Positions 34,816 to 46,410 of a stretch of 64,000 nucleotides of DNA are shown piece after piece. How positions within the stretch are numbered: position 1 is the first letter of the stretch; every line of letters starts with the position of its first letter. Made by a program: the position numbers and the translations under genes. The notes beneath the pieces are model-generated. The model was not told the DNA's origin. It ran no database searches and saw only the letters and a program-made list of their open reading frames with translations. Origin of the DNA: Paralvinella palmiformis (Eukaryota > Annelida > Polychaeta > Terebellida > Alvinellidae); the NCBI GenBank assembly GCA_025642065.1, contig JAODUP010000057.1, forward strand, positions 276,001-340,000, written 5' to 3'.

Positions 34816-35690
34816 ACCGTCTTTCCTCAGATCCTTAGTCCTGTAATAAAAGGCTTCCGGCTGATAATCTCACTTACCTAGACAGTCATCCCTCGGGATT
34901 ATTTCCCGGACTTCCAGGATAAACAAAGCCAACAATCTCTTGTCGAAGATTTAAATCAAATCAGTTAATAACTGAATAATGATATTTGTCCTGACATTTC
35001 CAATAATTATTTTCTGGATCGTTTTTTCGGCTTAGCGTGATCGACCGATAATTGGACTACGGAGATGGCGGATCATTGATCCATGGGACGAAGGAAGAAC
35101 GGAAGCCGCGTTCATGACCCACTCGGTCTATCCAATGTCGATATCGACCGGTTCTGTTTATCCGATAATCGTTCCGGACACCCGTCGCCGGTTTACTGCC
35201 TCCAGAACGGGATGCGCACGAGCTACAACAAACAAATGGCGACGACCAGCTCCGGAGTAACCACGTTCCCGGGTCTCGATTGGCCGATGGGACGCTATTC
35301 TTCGGCGGAGCGGATCAAATAACTGTTTAGATTTACTAAGTTCCGGATCTGACGTCCTCTCCGCATTGTGCGGGTTGAAGTTCGTTGTTGGAGTCAAACA
35401 GAGAGTGGCAATGGCTGAACGGACTACATCGGCAAACATATTAAAAGGAGAAGAGTTCGGAGTCCAGTTCAAACAGAGTTGTTTTTTATCTCCGGTTCCA
35501 TTGTCTTCTCTTATCTGGGGCTATTGGTTTAATATTTTACACACGAGCAAATAATATTCTATAATCAGTATATCCTGTATTTTAATTTTTTATGCCATGG
35601 TGATAATTTTTTTTAATGTGATGTTTTGTATAATCACCACTCCCTGGTATTATACATAATCTCATTTTTTACTGCGATTATGTGCTACTC
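34816..35690. other. intergenic, no supported gene
   Basis: Short open frames at 35083-35322 and 35366-35554 carry no recognisable domain. Confidence 0.35.
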
Positions 35691-35775
35691 GTATTGTATT
35701 ACTATGGACTAAGAGTCTGAAATAAAGATTTATTATTATTATTATTATTATTGTAGTAGTAGTAGTAGTATCATT
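35691..35775 (+). mobile_element. possible LINE 3' end with (ATT)n(AGT)n tail
   Basis: GTATTACTATGGACTAAGAG then TCTGAAATAAAGATTTATT and ATT/AGT repeats. This form is familiar from non-LTR retrotransposon 3' termini. No coding part is recognised upstream. Confidence 0.35.
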
Positions 35776-36162
35776 ATTATTTAATACGTGTTCTTCGCAT
35801 AGAACCCCTTTTGAATATCATACATTGTATTAATTTAAATAACGTTATTATTAATCCACACTGTCTTATCATTGTTGTTTACATCGCAGAAAAATGAATA
35901 CAAATCAATTTAAATCCTGAACGTGGATAGATATCCAGAAGGACACGAAATCCGGATATCAACGGACGTGTCCGGTTCCCAAATATAATATCAGCTCTAT
36001 ACGTCACTAACATAACTGTATTGATCCATCTGATAAACAATATTGACAAACACCGGCTACTACTTACGTTTGATGTCACACATTGATAACGTGTAAAGTT
36101 AGCACAAGGAGTATAACTAGCTTCTGATCCAGAATAATCGATTTCGTCCAACCGAATCCCAA

Positions 36163-36166
<4 letters not shown>

Positions 36167-36210
<44 letters not shown>

Positions 36211-36339
36211 TATTGTCGTACATAGCATCTGGGCTGAGTATCAGCTGGGGATGAACCTTATACGATACTGTTCGTGTTAAAATTATGTTTCCAACATTAC
36301 AAATCTTCTATCACTTGTAATGCAATAGTTAATGAATAG

Positions 36340-36401
<62 letters not shown>
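36167..36401. repeat. two (AT)n microsatellites
   Basis: AT runs at 36167-36206 and 36346-36401. Confidence 0.95.
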
Positions 36402-36404
<3 letters not shown>

Positions 36405-36644
36405 TTTAAATTAAGTAAATAAATATATAACTACATTTTAAGGATTGATAAACACCCAAAATTATTAGACAAAATTAGCAGTTTATTTATTGTAACACCT
36501 TTGCCAAAATAAGTATAATGTTATAATTGTTTTTGCTGCAATCACCAGCTTTTTATTGATATTGTTAAAGTATCCGATTAGTTATTAATATTTTAGTATA
36601 AATACAGAACACGGATTGATCAAAAGTGATTGTCCAGCGGAGGG

Positions 36645-36829
36645 GGTGCCACCGTGGTCTAGCTGGTAGCGCGTTGGACCACCGATCACCACCAGCTGAG
36701 TTCGAATCTCAGCGTGGGCATATCAGAAGGGTGTTTCATCTTTGACTTCGCTTCATTACCTTTGGATGTCGCTCGGCCCATTTAGCCCACCATGTGCACA
36801 AAGGTGGCCGTAAAACGTCAATCATCATC
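36645..36829 (+). mobile_element. SINE family A
   Basis: GTGCCACCGTGGTCTAGCTGG head, B box GAGTTCGAATCTC, GAAGGGTGTTTCATC body and GTAAAACGTCAATCATCATC tail. Confidence 0.9.
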
Positions 36830-37041
36830 TTTTCTTGCCGAAGTCATTGAACCTAGGCGTGGGTTGTCACTATCACGTCCGCGTCTTGGTTATCTAACAG
36901 AGCGAACTAATTGGTTTAGGGAAATTATCAGAAAATCATCATTTTGACCAGACATCATCATCATCATCATCCCATTTCTCCTGAAAGATCCCTATAGACA
37001 CTACCGGCAACAATAATGTCACAACGACCCAGCATAAATCA

Positions 37042-37055
37042 ACACCAGGTGGCTG
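37042..37055 (+). promoter_or_regulatory. CTCF-like motif
   Basis: ACACCAGGTGGCTG differs from the CTCF consensus at two positions. Weak alone. Confidence 0.2.
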
Positions 37056-37752
37056 CACTCAATAGACGACATCCAGGTATCTCTTCCCCAAATTTCAAGA
37101 GTGGGAGGGGGGGGGAGTTTTAAGGGTGACTTGTCTTGGGTTGTCTTAGTGTGTGTTGTGGTTTCGAAATAAACAAGCCTTAAAAGAAGATCGGCGTTGT
37201 TTGGTGAATATTGAGAAGGATAGCTAAGGTCAGACGCACGCACGCACGCATGCATGCACGCGCGCACGCACACTTATTGTGACGTAAAATGCACACTATT
37301 ATCATCCTCTAACTTAAAACGTGAACTAAACGTGAACTAAACGCCGGTATAACGGTAACATATGGTCCCCTCTAACCCCCCCCCCCTCTCACCCACCATC
37401 ACCATGGAGATATTAAACATCTTAAGACGAAATCCGGATGTGACGTAGTTAAGGATTACGTCAGAGATTTCCCTGTAAACCGTTCTGCACCATCTACATG
37501 TTTTCCACGTATGTCGTCGATTTTTTCATTCGGGAGTTTTCCTCTTCCCGTAATGAAACCAAGACAAAGTGTTTCGAAGCTAATGGCCACACCGCACTTC
37601 CCTTATTCAACTCAAAATGTCCATTACTAAAAAGGTTACTATCCGCAGATGGAGGGACAGACCTCAAAACAGACGTGTACATAAATCAACCGACGGCTGG
37701 TTGTCGGTTGAGTGACTTATTCTCATCGTTGTTATACTCAACTGTGTCCAGA

Positions 37753-38113
37753 TCAGACATGGGGTCAATTCCACTTGGTCAATTCCAATTCCAAATGTAT
37801 CAATTGCAATCGCAATTCCGTTTTTTACCGACTCTTTTTTACCTACCACTTTTTACCATGAGTAGGTACTCCGAGTACCTACTTGGAATACCTACTCCGA
37901 ATAGTTTATATTCCTTATAGGATTGTCATGGAAGAAATAGTAAATAGTAAATTAATTTGTGGATTTAATATTTTTGTTGAAAACTCCAATTCCAATTCAA
38001 AATTTATCAATTCCAATCCAATTTTTTTTTTAAATAATCAATTCCAATTCCGGAATTGAGATTGGAATTGACCATCAATTCCAAATTCGGAATTGAATTG
38101 ACCCCATGTCTGA
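37753..38113. mobile_element. CAATTCC-rich TIR element (MITE-like), copy 1
   Basis: Ends are inverted: TCAGACATGGGGTCAATTC on the left and GAATTGACCCCATGTCTGA on the right. The 6-bp TCCAGA flanks both ends (37747-37752 and 38114-38119). The interior has many CAATTCCAATTCC / GGAATTGGAATTG runs on both arms, plus GTAGGTACTCCGAGTACCTAC near 37863. It is about 361 bp and non-coding. The class is not assigned; 6-bp duplications exclude simple Tc1/mariner (TA) or hAT (8 bp). Confidence 0.85.
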
Positions 38114-38615
38114 TCCAGATAAAAATTCCCTTCAAAACTCCCGATGTATGTCTGCGACTATAATAGATAAATATATCAATACGTCTAATCAATCGATCTG
38201 TGGCTGTCAAAACCAATGTCTTAGATAGAGAAAGTAACTATATTTCTACGCGTCCTCTAAATATGTCATCATACCTGAACGAGAAGGACTTCTGACAATA
38301 TTATACCGATATAATATGTCAGTATGATGTTACCTTTATGGTATAAAATAACTGGCGTGTTTAACATAAACTGGGAGTAGAGTTACAAAGAAGCAATTTA
38401 TATTTGGCTGATATTTATTATTTGTCACACAGAGAGAGAGAGAGAACAATAAACTGGCCTTGAAATGGAATATAATTGATGTCATATATGAATTATTAAA
38501 TTGTAAACAAAGAAACGTAATTATAAACTTCTGGTCTTTATGGTTTCGTCTCTAGTTAATTCAGTGATTCGTAATGTAGTGCGGCATTTATGAACAGCTT
38601 GGATGTACTTCTATA

Positions 38616-38686
38616 TACGGGAGATAGAGAGAGATAGAGAGAGATAGAGATAGATAGATAGATAGATAGATAGAGAGGGGGAGAGG

Positions 38687-38730
<44 letters not shown>

Positions 38731-38736
38731 GAGCAT
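38616..38736. repeat. (GA)n/(GATA)n microsatellite
   Basis: GAGATA, then GATA, then GA repeats with G-rich interruptions. Confidence 0.95.
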
Positions 38737-39709
38737 TATAAAGGTTTACGAGTACCAATTAATACTCAGGTAATATTTTACCATTATGTAGACATCATTG
38801 TGTCCACGTACGTGTTGATACACTGATTGATTTTGGGGGATCCTACTAATATGAGGACATGGAAGAATAATGATAACTAAACAGGTGTTACATAGTATCC
38901 TCTTCTAAATCAATTCTGAGAAATACTGTAATCTGAACATCACTTGTCCTATGATACCAACATACAACCCCCCCTTCTCTCACTCACTCACACACACACA
39001 CATACGGTTAGTGAAGTGACAGCCAGCTGCCTTCAGACAGCCAAATCCTCCCATTGTATAGAAATCTGGCTTTGATACAGACCCTAATGAAAACCATCGC
39101 CTGATCCTTCGCCGAGATCCCAACTTGATCCATCACACGTGCACCCGACAAAATACGTCTGTCATTGTTAAAGCGCCACTTGAAGGAGGGCGCCACTTGA
39201 AAGATGCGTGTTGGATGTTTGGACTGGGGAAGCAATATCGGTGCGTGCCGTATATAGGCGCCATTTTCCGTAGATACGCCCTTGTCGGCACCATTTACCA
39301 AGCCGATGAAGCCAATGGTTAAGTTTTCTTCATAAATCAGAGGACCCTTTCTGTTATTTTTGGTTCCCATCGGCCTCCCCCCCCCCCAACCCCGCTATAA
39401 AGATGCACGACGTGTCTACGTCGTGGACGTCGACGCTAATAGATCACGAAATAACTAAGGACGGTATCATGTCGATAATTTCCCATACCACGTCATATCG
39501 CATGAAGATCAAAGCCAAGTAAAAGGTTTAGAATTAGGATAGCAGGGGAAGGCATGACCTTGAAGCTTTGTCCTGTTATCTCGTCGTAATTCACCTCAAC
39601 ATAACAACGAATAGATCACTAAATAGCATTATTATAAGATATTTATTAGAGATGAGCTAACCCATCAGCGATTATTAGCCATGAAAACACTCAATTATTT
39701 GTGTTAGTG

Positions 39710-39712
<3 letters not shown>

Positions 39713-39757
<45 letters not shown>

Positions 39758-39758
39758 T

Positions 39759-39791
<33 letters not shown>
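39713..39791. repeat. (AT)n(AG)n compound microsatellite
   Basis: AT run followed, after a short AAAATTT spacer, by a GA run. Confidence 0.95.
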
Positions 39792-39792
<1 letters not shown>

Positions 39793-40229
39793 ACATCTAA
39801 AGTCGCCATTTAGCCTACCATATGGATAAAAATCAATCAAGTAATCGAAGGCACTGACACAAAATTAATTACTAGCGAACGAGAAGACCATAATGAGAAA
39901 GAAAAGCCAGCTACCTTGTTAAACATATCCCATGTATATATGTTCTTGTCCTCGGTACATATAGAAAATACCGAGAAATGACAACATCAAAAATATTTAT
40001 TTTAAAATCCCCAGAATTATTACATCAATGCAATTTATATGATCTAAACATACCGAGCTCATTAAGCGCTTATTTCATCATCTGTATCATCTTCGTGTTT
40101 TCGATGATAGAAAGAGGGTTACAAAAGACATCTTTATAATAGAAAAGGTGTTATAAATTAGCTTACGCTGAGATTTCATTTCGAGGTAGATTTCGAATGT
40201 TTATCTCCAATAGTAATATGCGATATATA

Positions 40230-40380
40230 TATTACAGTTAATCTGTATGATCAGGTAATATGTATTTTACCTGACATTTTCAGGTAATGTGTGTTAAATT
40301 TCAGTTAGCAATAGTGGTATTACCTGAATATTTCAGTTAATTAGTATATTACCTGAAATATTCAGATTATCTGAAACATA
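40230..40380. repeat. cluster of inverted CAGGTAAT / ATTACCTG motifs
   Basis: CAGGTAAT, TTACCTGA, CAGGTAAT, ATTACCTGAA, TCAGTTAAT and ATTACCTGAAA alternate within 150 bp, so several short hairpins are possible. Confidence 0.6.
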
Positions 40381-41325
40381 TACACAGGAAGCCAGCGTGT
40401 TGACCTAAATTTATATCTAATTTGATTGCACGCTGTTTCAATCCAACAAGAATGTTTGTGTACGAAAGATCATATGGTTGTTGTCTCCAGTCGTTGCACG
40501 TACAATCATTGTTTAAATTCACTAATACACGCGCGCGCACACACACGCACACACACACATACACACGTGTCGCCATTCATCACCGAAAATGGCATCTAAG
40601 CTAAATAATGTATTAAAACTTGGCAGTTTTAAGAACACTCCTATACTTCGTCTTCAACTAGATTCCATATTTATAATAGGCAAAGAAGCAGAAGAGGCTG
40701 AACGATGAACAAGATGATAAAGAAATACCTGTTAAATGATCAAATAATCGATTCTATAACAGCAGCCGGTCTCGGTGACATACCACGTACCATCCATATC
40801 ACCATACCACCACGCCGCGAACTGATAACACGACACGTCAACCGGTGATAACATAACATCATCATCAGCTATTAGTGACGATGTGACATCCCATGAGACG
40901 ACAGAGGATGAAGAGATAACGAGACAGTTTCTACGTCCTACTCAGACAAACATCTCCCGTCGTTCGTAGATCAACACAAAACGATGACGTCAGTGTGCAC
41001 GGTGATCCGACGAGACAGGAAGTGACGACGACATCGATAACGGGGGCGGAGACGATAAATATACGATAATTAGTGTGCCATCTTTAGCCCGAGCGAGACT
41101 AATCTTAATCTAATTAAAGAGGCATCCTATTGTCAGTTAGTATCTTAGATATTGGATGTTCGTATTTAATAAACATCATATATATTATGTAACTAATTAA
41201 GTTAGTACGATCTTGGAGCAAATTGGGTCAGAGTTTATTTATGATCTATTGAATGTTCCTTTATGATAAATAACAAACGAGATGGATATATAATAGGTAT
41301 ATAAATAGCAACAAAACGCCCACAC

Positions 41326-41424
41326 ACATACACACGCGCGCGCGCACGCACACACACATGAGATACGGAGCTAATTTTCTAGAGAGAGATAGCGAGAGAG
41401 AGAATGACACTGGATCACTGACAT

Positions 41425-41497
<73 letters not shown>
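41326..41497. repeat. (CA/CG)n, (GA)n and (AT)n(AG)n microsatellites
   Basis: CA/CG alternation at about 41321-41359, GA-rich at 41384-41403, and (AT)n(AG)n at 41429-41497 ending in G9. Confidence 0.9.
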
Positions 41498-41503
<6 letters not shown>

Positions 41504-41738
41504 AGTAATATTAATATATTGTAGGTATGTTACCTGAACACAGAACTATGATAGTCGTCTGGAGTTGTCCGTCGTTTTTTTCTTTTCTTCAACGAATCAG
41601 AACCGATTTCTCTCAACAGAAACGCTTCGGGATTATCTTAGTTTGAAGATGAAAGTAAAAATTAATAATAACCTTCATCACTCAGGTCATCCAGTCAGAT
41701 ATTATTGGAGGTGTCCGTGTCGCGGCTCAAGTCATATG

Positions 41739-41860
41739 GTGGTTGCGGGTTTAGTGTCGCAGCCTCCCCCACACCTTATGGAATAGGTTGCCAACATATA
41801 TTAGAAATGCGTCGTCTCTTGAAAATATTAAATCCGTTCTAAAAACACACCTGTTGCAGG
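41739..41860 (+). pseudogene. LINE ORF2 C-terminal remnant with frameshift
   Basis: GFSVAAS in one frame, then after a one-base shift LWNRLPTYIRNASSLENIKS, VLKTHL: the classic end of a non-LTR retrotransposon reverse-transcriptase ORF (AFSxAxPxxWNxLPxxIR type). It is 5'-truncated. A minus-strand family C SINE starts about 80 bp downstream. Confidence 0.7.
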
Positions 41861-41940
41861 TAGCTGTCATATATAAATAATAATTTAGCGCTTAAATCTC
41901 TGATAGGTGTTTTACAGACATATTATTTGTGGTGTTATTA

Positions 41941-42212
41941 TATTACATATTATTTCTACAGCGCCTTATATAATAACGGCCGAAATGGCGGTTATTTTAC
42001 GTGGCTTGCCCACCTCAAATGAAGGAGAGGCACATGGTCTGTAATTTACATAAATATACAATACATGGCACATTCGGCGGAGAAAACCTTGCCAGTTGCC
42101 TGGTTGGGTGAAAAACTCCTCCTACTGTAGTACCACGACTGGGATTCGAACCTCCGACCTCCCGAAAACCATAAGTGAGAAAGTCCCACGCTCTAACCCA
42201 CGAGGCCAAAAG
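41941..42212 (-). mobile_element. SINE family C, copy 2
   Basis: Minus-strand partner of 4030-4296. On the minus strand: TTGGCCTCGTGGGTTAGAGC, B box GAGGTTCGAATCCC, GTAGGAGGAGTTTTTCACCC, CAACTGGCAAGGTTTTCTCC and CATTTGAGGTGGGCAAGCC. The 3' end is CCGCCATTTCGGCCGTTATT. Confidence 0.85.
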
Positions 42213-42280
42213 TGGCAAAAATGCGTAACTCACATCCTAGAACTGTAAAATCTAATTAGAGAATGGTACCAAAATAAAAT

Positions 42281-42365
42281 CGTTCACCAGATGTCGTTCA
42301 GTACAAAGCCATTTCCATTGAACTTCGATGGATATGTTTTCGTACTGAACGACATCTGCTGAACG
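42281..42365. other. long inverted repeat: 24-bp arms, 37-nt loop
   Basis: CGTTCACCAGATGTCGTTCA + GTAC (42281-42304) pairs with 42342-42365 at 23 of 24 positions, including an uninterrupted AGATGTCGTTCAGTAC / GTACTGAACGACATCT. Either a small foldback element or a transcribed hairpin. Confidence 0.8.
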
Positions 42366-42989
42366 ACGAGATGGTGATTGAGTTACTAAACTCACTCGCC
42401 AACTCACTGACTCATCGGTCGTAAACACGTAGAGCAGATCGGAGCCGAGCATTAACCGAGTTTATCGATACGCTTAATCAAAGAGTATAGCTCACGTTAA
42501 AAGAAAACAGTATCTGTCTGCCGTGATAGGAGTGCTATCAAAGAGTGTAAAATAATTGTACCCTTTGGTACAATAGCCACACTCCGTAAGTAGATTATAA
42601 ACTCGATGGCAGACTGACCGTTAGCGTCTGGAGTTGTCCGTCCGGATGTCGAAGGTAGTTCTCCTGGATCACCGAATAACCGAATGCTAATATATAGACA
42701 GGATGCCATCGATATGATTATATCACCTAAAGCGTAAGTCATGTTTGTCGCTACGTATAAGACTCGATCCTGAGACGAGTTGGCGTTTAACGGCCAACTT
42801 AAAACAGCCAACTATATTACAGGTCACCCAGTTTGTTGAAGGTCATTGGGCACCATAACTGACGATTTATTTAATTTTTGTGGGAATTAGACGACCCGAC
42901 GAAGAACCCTATTGTCATGGAGACAGACTTCCTTGTAAATTAAACGGAAATAACCAACTATAAAAAAGAAAGAATACGAAAAGAAGATA

Positions 42990-43038
42990 TATATCTCTCT
43001 TTCTCTGTTTCTCTCTCGGTCTCTCTCTCTCTCTCTCG

Positions 43039-43086
<48 letters not shown>

Positions 43087-43160
43087 CCCCTCTCTCCCCC
43101 TCTCTGTCTCTGTGTGTGTGTGTGTGTGTGTTTCTCTCTCTCTCTCTCTCTATCTGTCTA

Positions 43161-43219
<59 letters not shown>

Positions 43220-43244
43220 GTGTATGGGGGGGGTTATATCTATC

Positions 43245-43275
<31 letters not shown>

Positions 43276-43320
43276 CTATCTTTCTTATTTTCTATTTATT
43301 TTATTCTTTTATTTTTTTTT
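42990..43320. repeat. long pyrimidine-rich compound microsatellite
   Basis: (CT)n, (AT)n at 43039-43083, (TC)n and (TG)n, (TC)n to about 43213, a G8 run, then (TATC)n to 43280 and T-rich sequence. Confidence 0.95.
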
Positions 43321-43451
43321 TGTATGACATTTCACGAGGAACAAGATGAGGACTAATTAGCCGATGACACGAGTAGGTCTACGTTTTGTGGTAATAGTTC
43401 TGACCTTTTTATAAATAGAGTATTTTCCCCATTAATCTTTTAGGTCAGAGA

Positions 43452-43492
43452 CATCTAGCACATATAGCACATATAGCACATATAGCACATAT

Positions 43493-43552
<60 letters not shown>
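43452..43552. repeat. 10-bp tandem AGCACATAT array followed by (CA)n
   Basis: Four AGCACATAT(A) units lead directly into about 29 CA units. Confidence 0.9.
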
Positions 43553-43553
<1 letters not shown>

Positions 43554-43721
43554 TTAGTTGGGTGCTACATACCTCTAGGGTCGAAACCGAGAGTTACATG
43601 TATCTGTGGCATGCTTCATTATTAAATTAAATACTTTGACTTAATTAGGTCGTCTCTCTGGAGGATCCTCTGATCTATATCTCAGGTGAAACAAGTCCCG
43701 AAGCTAAACAAATGACTCACA

Positions 43722-43765
43722 CGCGCACGCGCGCGCGCGCGCACACACACACATACACACACTTA
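43722..43765. repeat. (CG)n(CA)n microsatellite
   Basis: GCGCGC run then CACACA; potential Z-DNA. Confidence 0.9.
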
Positions 43766-43852
43766 CCAACGTGTTAAAAATTGATGTGATTTTATGTATA
43801 AGCCAAAGTGACCGAGTCAGTAGTTTGTTCAGTCACGGCGAAACGGCGGACA

Positions 43853-43938
43853 AACACAGTTATGACTGGGATTCGAAACCTAACCAGCAAGCTTGCAGTG
43901 CAGCACTCTACCCACTATAGACTATCGGGCCGTCCTGC
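43853..43938 (-). mobile_element. tRNA-Ala-like SINE head, minus strand
   Basis: On the minus strand: CTATAGTGGGTAGAGTGCTG (A box), CACTGCAAGC at the anticodon position, GGTTTCGAATCCCAGTC (B box). Similar to the head at 34749. Confidence 0.55.
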
Positions 43939-44356
43939 ACGTTTAAGTCAATGTTTGCTACAAGCAGCTCGATCATGTAACATAACTCATTAGATGGGAT
44001 GTTTTTAATCTCTCTTATTCTCACGACTCAAGAGACAGAACAAAGATATCAGCTGAGATCTTCCACAGACAGGTCGATTCCTTTTAGTCACGGCAGTCAC
44101 GCGAACTGAGCGACTTCTTCGCGAATCGGTTGTCTATTTTTCTGCGACGACTTCATTTTATAGGCCCCTCTGAAGCATATTGACGTGGCTAAGGCGAGAC
44201 GTCAACACTGACTGCGGCAAGATCTTCTGAAATTTGAAGCCATTCTAATGTCTTGTTAAACAACTGACCGGTGTACTTGACTGACAACACAGCTCAATTA
44301 CAACAAAAAAAAACAAAGCTCTCGCTTCTTTGGGTGACACACTCGGATATTATAGT

Positions 44357-44389
<33 letters not shown>

Positions 44390-44418
44390 TCAGAGAGGGA
44401 GAGAGAGAGAGAGAGATA
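44357..44418. repeat. (GT)n(GA)n microsatellite
   Basis: GT units followed by GAGAGA. Confidence 0.95.
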
Positions 44419-44990
44419 ATTAGTGTCTATCCATAATTTCCATATACCATGCAAGAGGGATTATTTCTCCATTTAAACTCATCTTTCGACAAGCTCCAAA
44501 TATCAGATTCCAAAACACGCGTCATTCGGCGCACGCCTACACGCACGTCTAAAGTCTCGCACACTCAGATAAACATGATTAAAATGGTGTTTCTTTTTGG
44601 ACAAGAAACACAAATTTGGAGTTTAGATTTCCTTAAGGCTGGACATAAACACTATAGGACAAATTTTCAATCTTATTTTTAAAGGATCACGTTATACAAC
44701 AAATTTATGATAAGCAAGATATTACGTATCGGCATAAAAAGTTACCATTCTATATTCTATGATCCATATTCTATTATTTTATGTTTGAGCTTTGAAACAA
44801 ATTTAATCGGGACATATTTATCTGTTGACGCTGGTTTGGTTAATGAACGTGAACTGCAATAAATTCAATTAGCAATGGGGAAAAAAACCACTTCCCAATA
44901 AACGGTGAATCGTAGAACGGCAGATGGAAAATCGTTCGAGTGTCACAGATATACATTTCGAGTCGACAAATAAGGACTGATCAGAATGTT

Positions 44991-45163
44991 GTTGTTTTAA
45001 TTGCCACTTTTGCCCACAAGGTAGGCTAAATAGGCCGAGCGACCTCCAAAGGCGACGTGAAATATGAAGCACCCATCTTATATAGCCCGGCCTTGGGGTT
45101 TGAACCCAGGTGCTTTAGATTTGTGGCCAACCTCGCTACCAGTTGGGCCGTGGAGGCGCCCTA
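44991..45163 (-). mobile_element. SINE family A (divergent)
   Basis: Minus copy. On plus: TTGCCACTTTTGCCCACAAG, GGCCGAGCGACCTCC, B box GGGTTTGAACCCAG and a GGGCCGTGGAGGCGCC end. Confidence 0.85.
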
Positions 45164-45716
45164 GGACGGAGCGGAAGCCTTCTAATCTCTTTCGTTTGTT
45201 TAACCTATCGACTGTGCCATCGCTCAGACTAATAAAACGTAGATAAAGCGGATTCGATGAATTATTCAATTAAACCGATTAATAATTTCGGTCAATTCCA
45301 CTTCAAGCCGAGCTTGGTGCGAGCCATATGTCGTCTGTGAGGGCTACCATCCACGCCGGAGAAGCGTACATCGAATATTAAAACGACCAGACACGGTGAT
45401 AGATCAATTGAACGTAATAAAGTGAACTAATGCGGTCAATCGATTGACAAATGATCGATATCCGACGATTCGTTATGTAACAGTGTGAGGTGACATCCAA
45501 TTATGATGGCTACACGAAAAACCAACATGGTCGCGTATTGAGGTTGGACACTGATTGTGTTTTGAGGATGGACACGAGGTAGCTGATCCAGAACACCACG
45601 TGGCTGGCTACGAGCTGAAGGTGTGTATTCTGTTGTCATAAAGAACTCCGTGTGTATCACAGAGTGAGGTCACCAGTAAATAGTAGATTACTTACTGTCT
45701 TATGATAGACAGATGA

Positions 45717-45900
45717 TTGATGATTGATGTTTTACGGCTACTTTTGTGCACAAGGTAGGCTAAATGGGCCGAGCGACCTCCGAAGGTAATGAGACGAAGT
45801 GAAAGACGAAACAACCTTCAGATATGCCCACGCCGGGATTTGAACACGGGTGGTAGTGATCTGTGGTCCAACACACTACCGCTAGACCACGGAGGCGCCC
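45717..45900 (-). mobile_element. SINE family A
   Basis: Minus copy starting with the GATTGATGATTGATGTTTTA tail. GGGCCGAGCGACCTCCGAAG, B box GGGATTTGAACACG, and CTAGACCACGGAGGCGCCCC. Confidence 0.92.
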
Positions 45901-46057
45901 CTTATGATAGACAGAAGAAGATTTAATAGAACAAGTAAACTCGATTAAATTAACGCCTTTTAGCTTTCTTGGTAAATTATGTATATTTTAGGGATTGGTG
46001 TAATAAATTTTGATGATGGCATATGTATTAATAAGGGATAATAATTGATTTAAAATT

Positions 46058-46063
46058 TTTATC

Positions 46064-46107
<44 letters not shown>

Positions 46108-46113
46108 GATAAA
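46058..46113. other. perfect 56-bp palindrome with (AT)15 centre
   Basis: TTTATCATAAATT at 46058-46070, (AT)15, AATTTATGATAAA at 46101-46113. The non-repetitive 13-bp arms match exactly. Confidence 0.85.
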
Positions 46114-46138
46114 TGAAAAAATAAAAGGAAACCTCATT

Positions 46139-46142
<4 letters not shown>

Positions 46143-46189
<47 letters not shown>

Positions 46190-46192
46190 AGG

Positions 46193-46244
<52 letters not shown>

Positions 46245-46410
46245 GAGACAGACAGACAGACAGACAACAGACAGAGAGTGAGTGAATGAGTTGGTGAGTG
46301 AGTGAGTGAGTGTGTGTGTGTGTGTATGTGTGTGCTTGTGTGTTTGTGTGTTTGTGTGTGTGGGTCTGTATGTGTGCCTGTCTGTGTGCGTGTGTGCGTG
46401 CGTGCTTGTT
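46143..46410. repeat. (AT)n, (GATA)n, (CAGA)n and (GTGA)n/(GT)n tract
   Basis: AT at 46143-46179, GATA at about 46194-46244, GACA to 46266, then GAGT and GT-rich sequence to about 46410. Confidence 0.95.
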
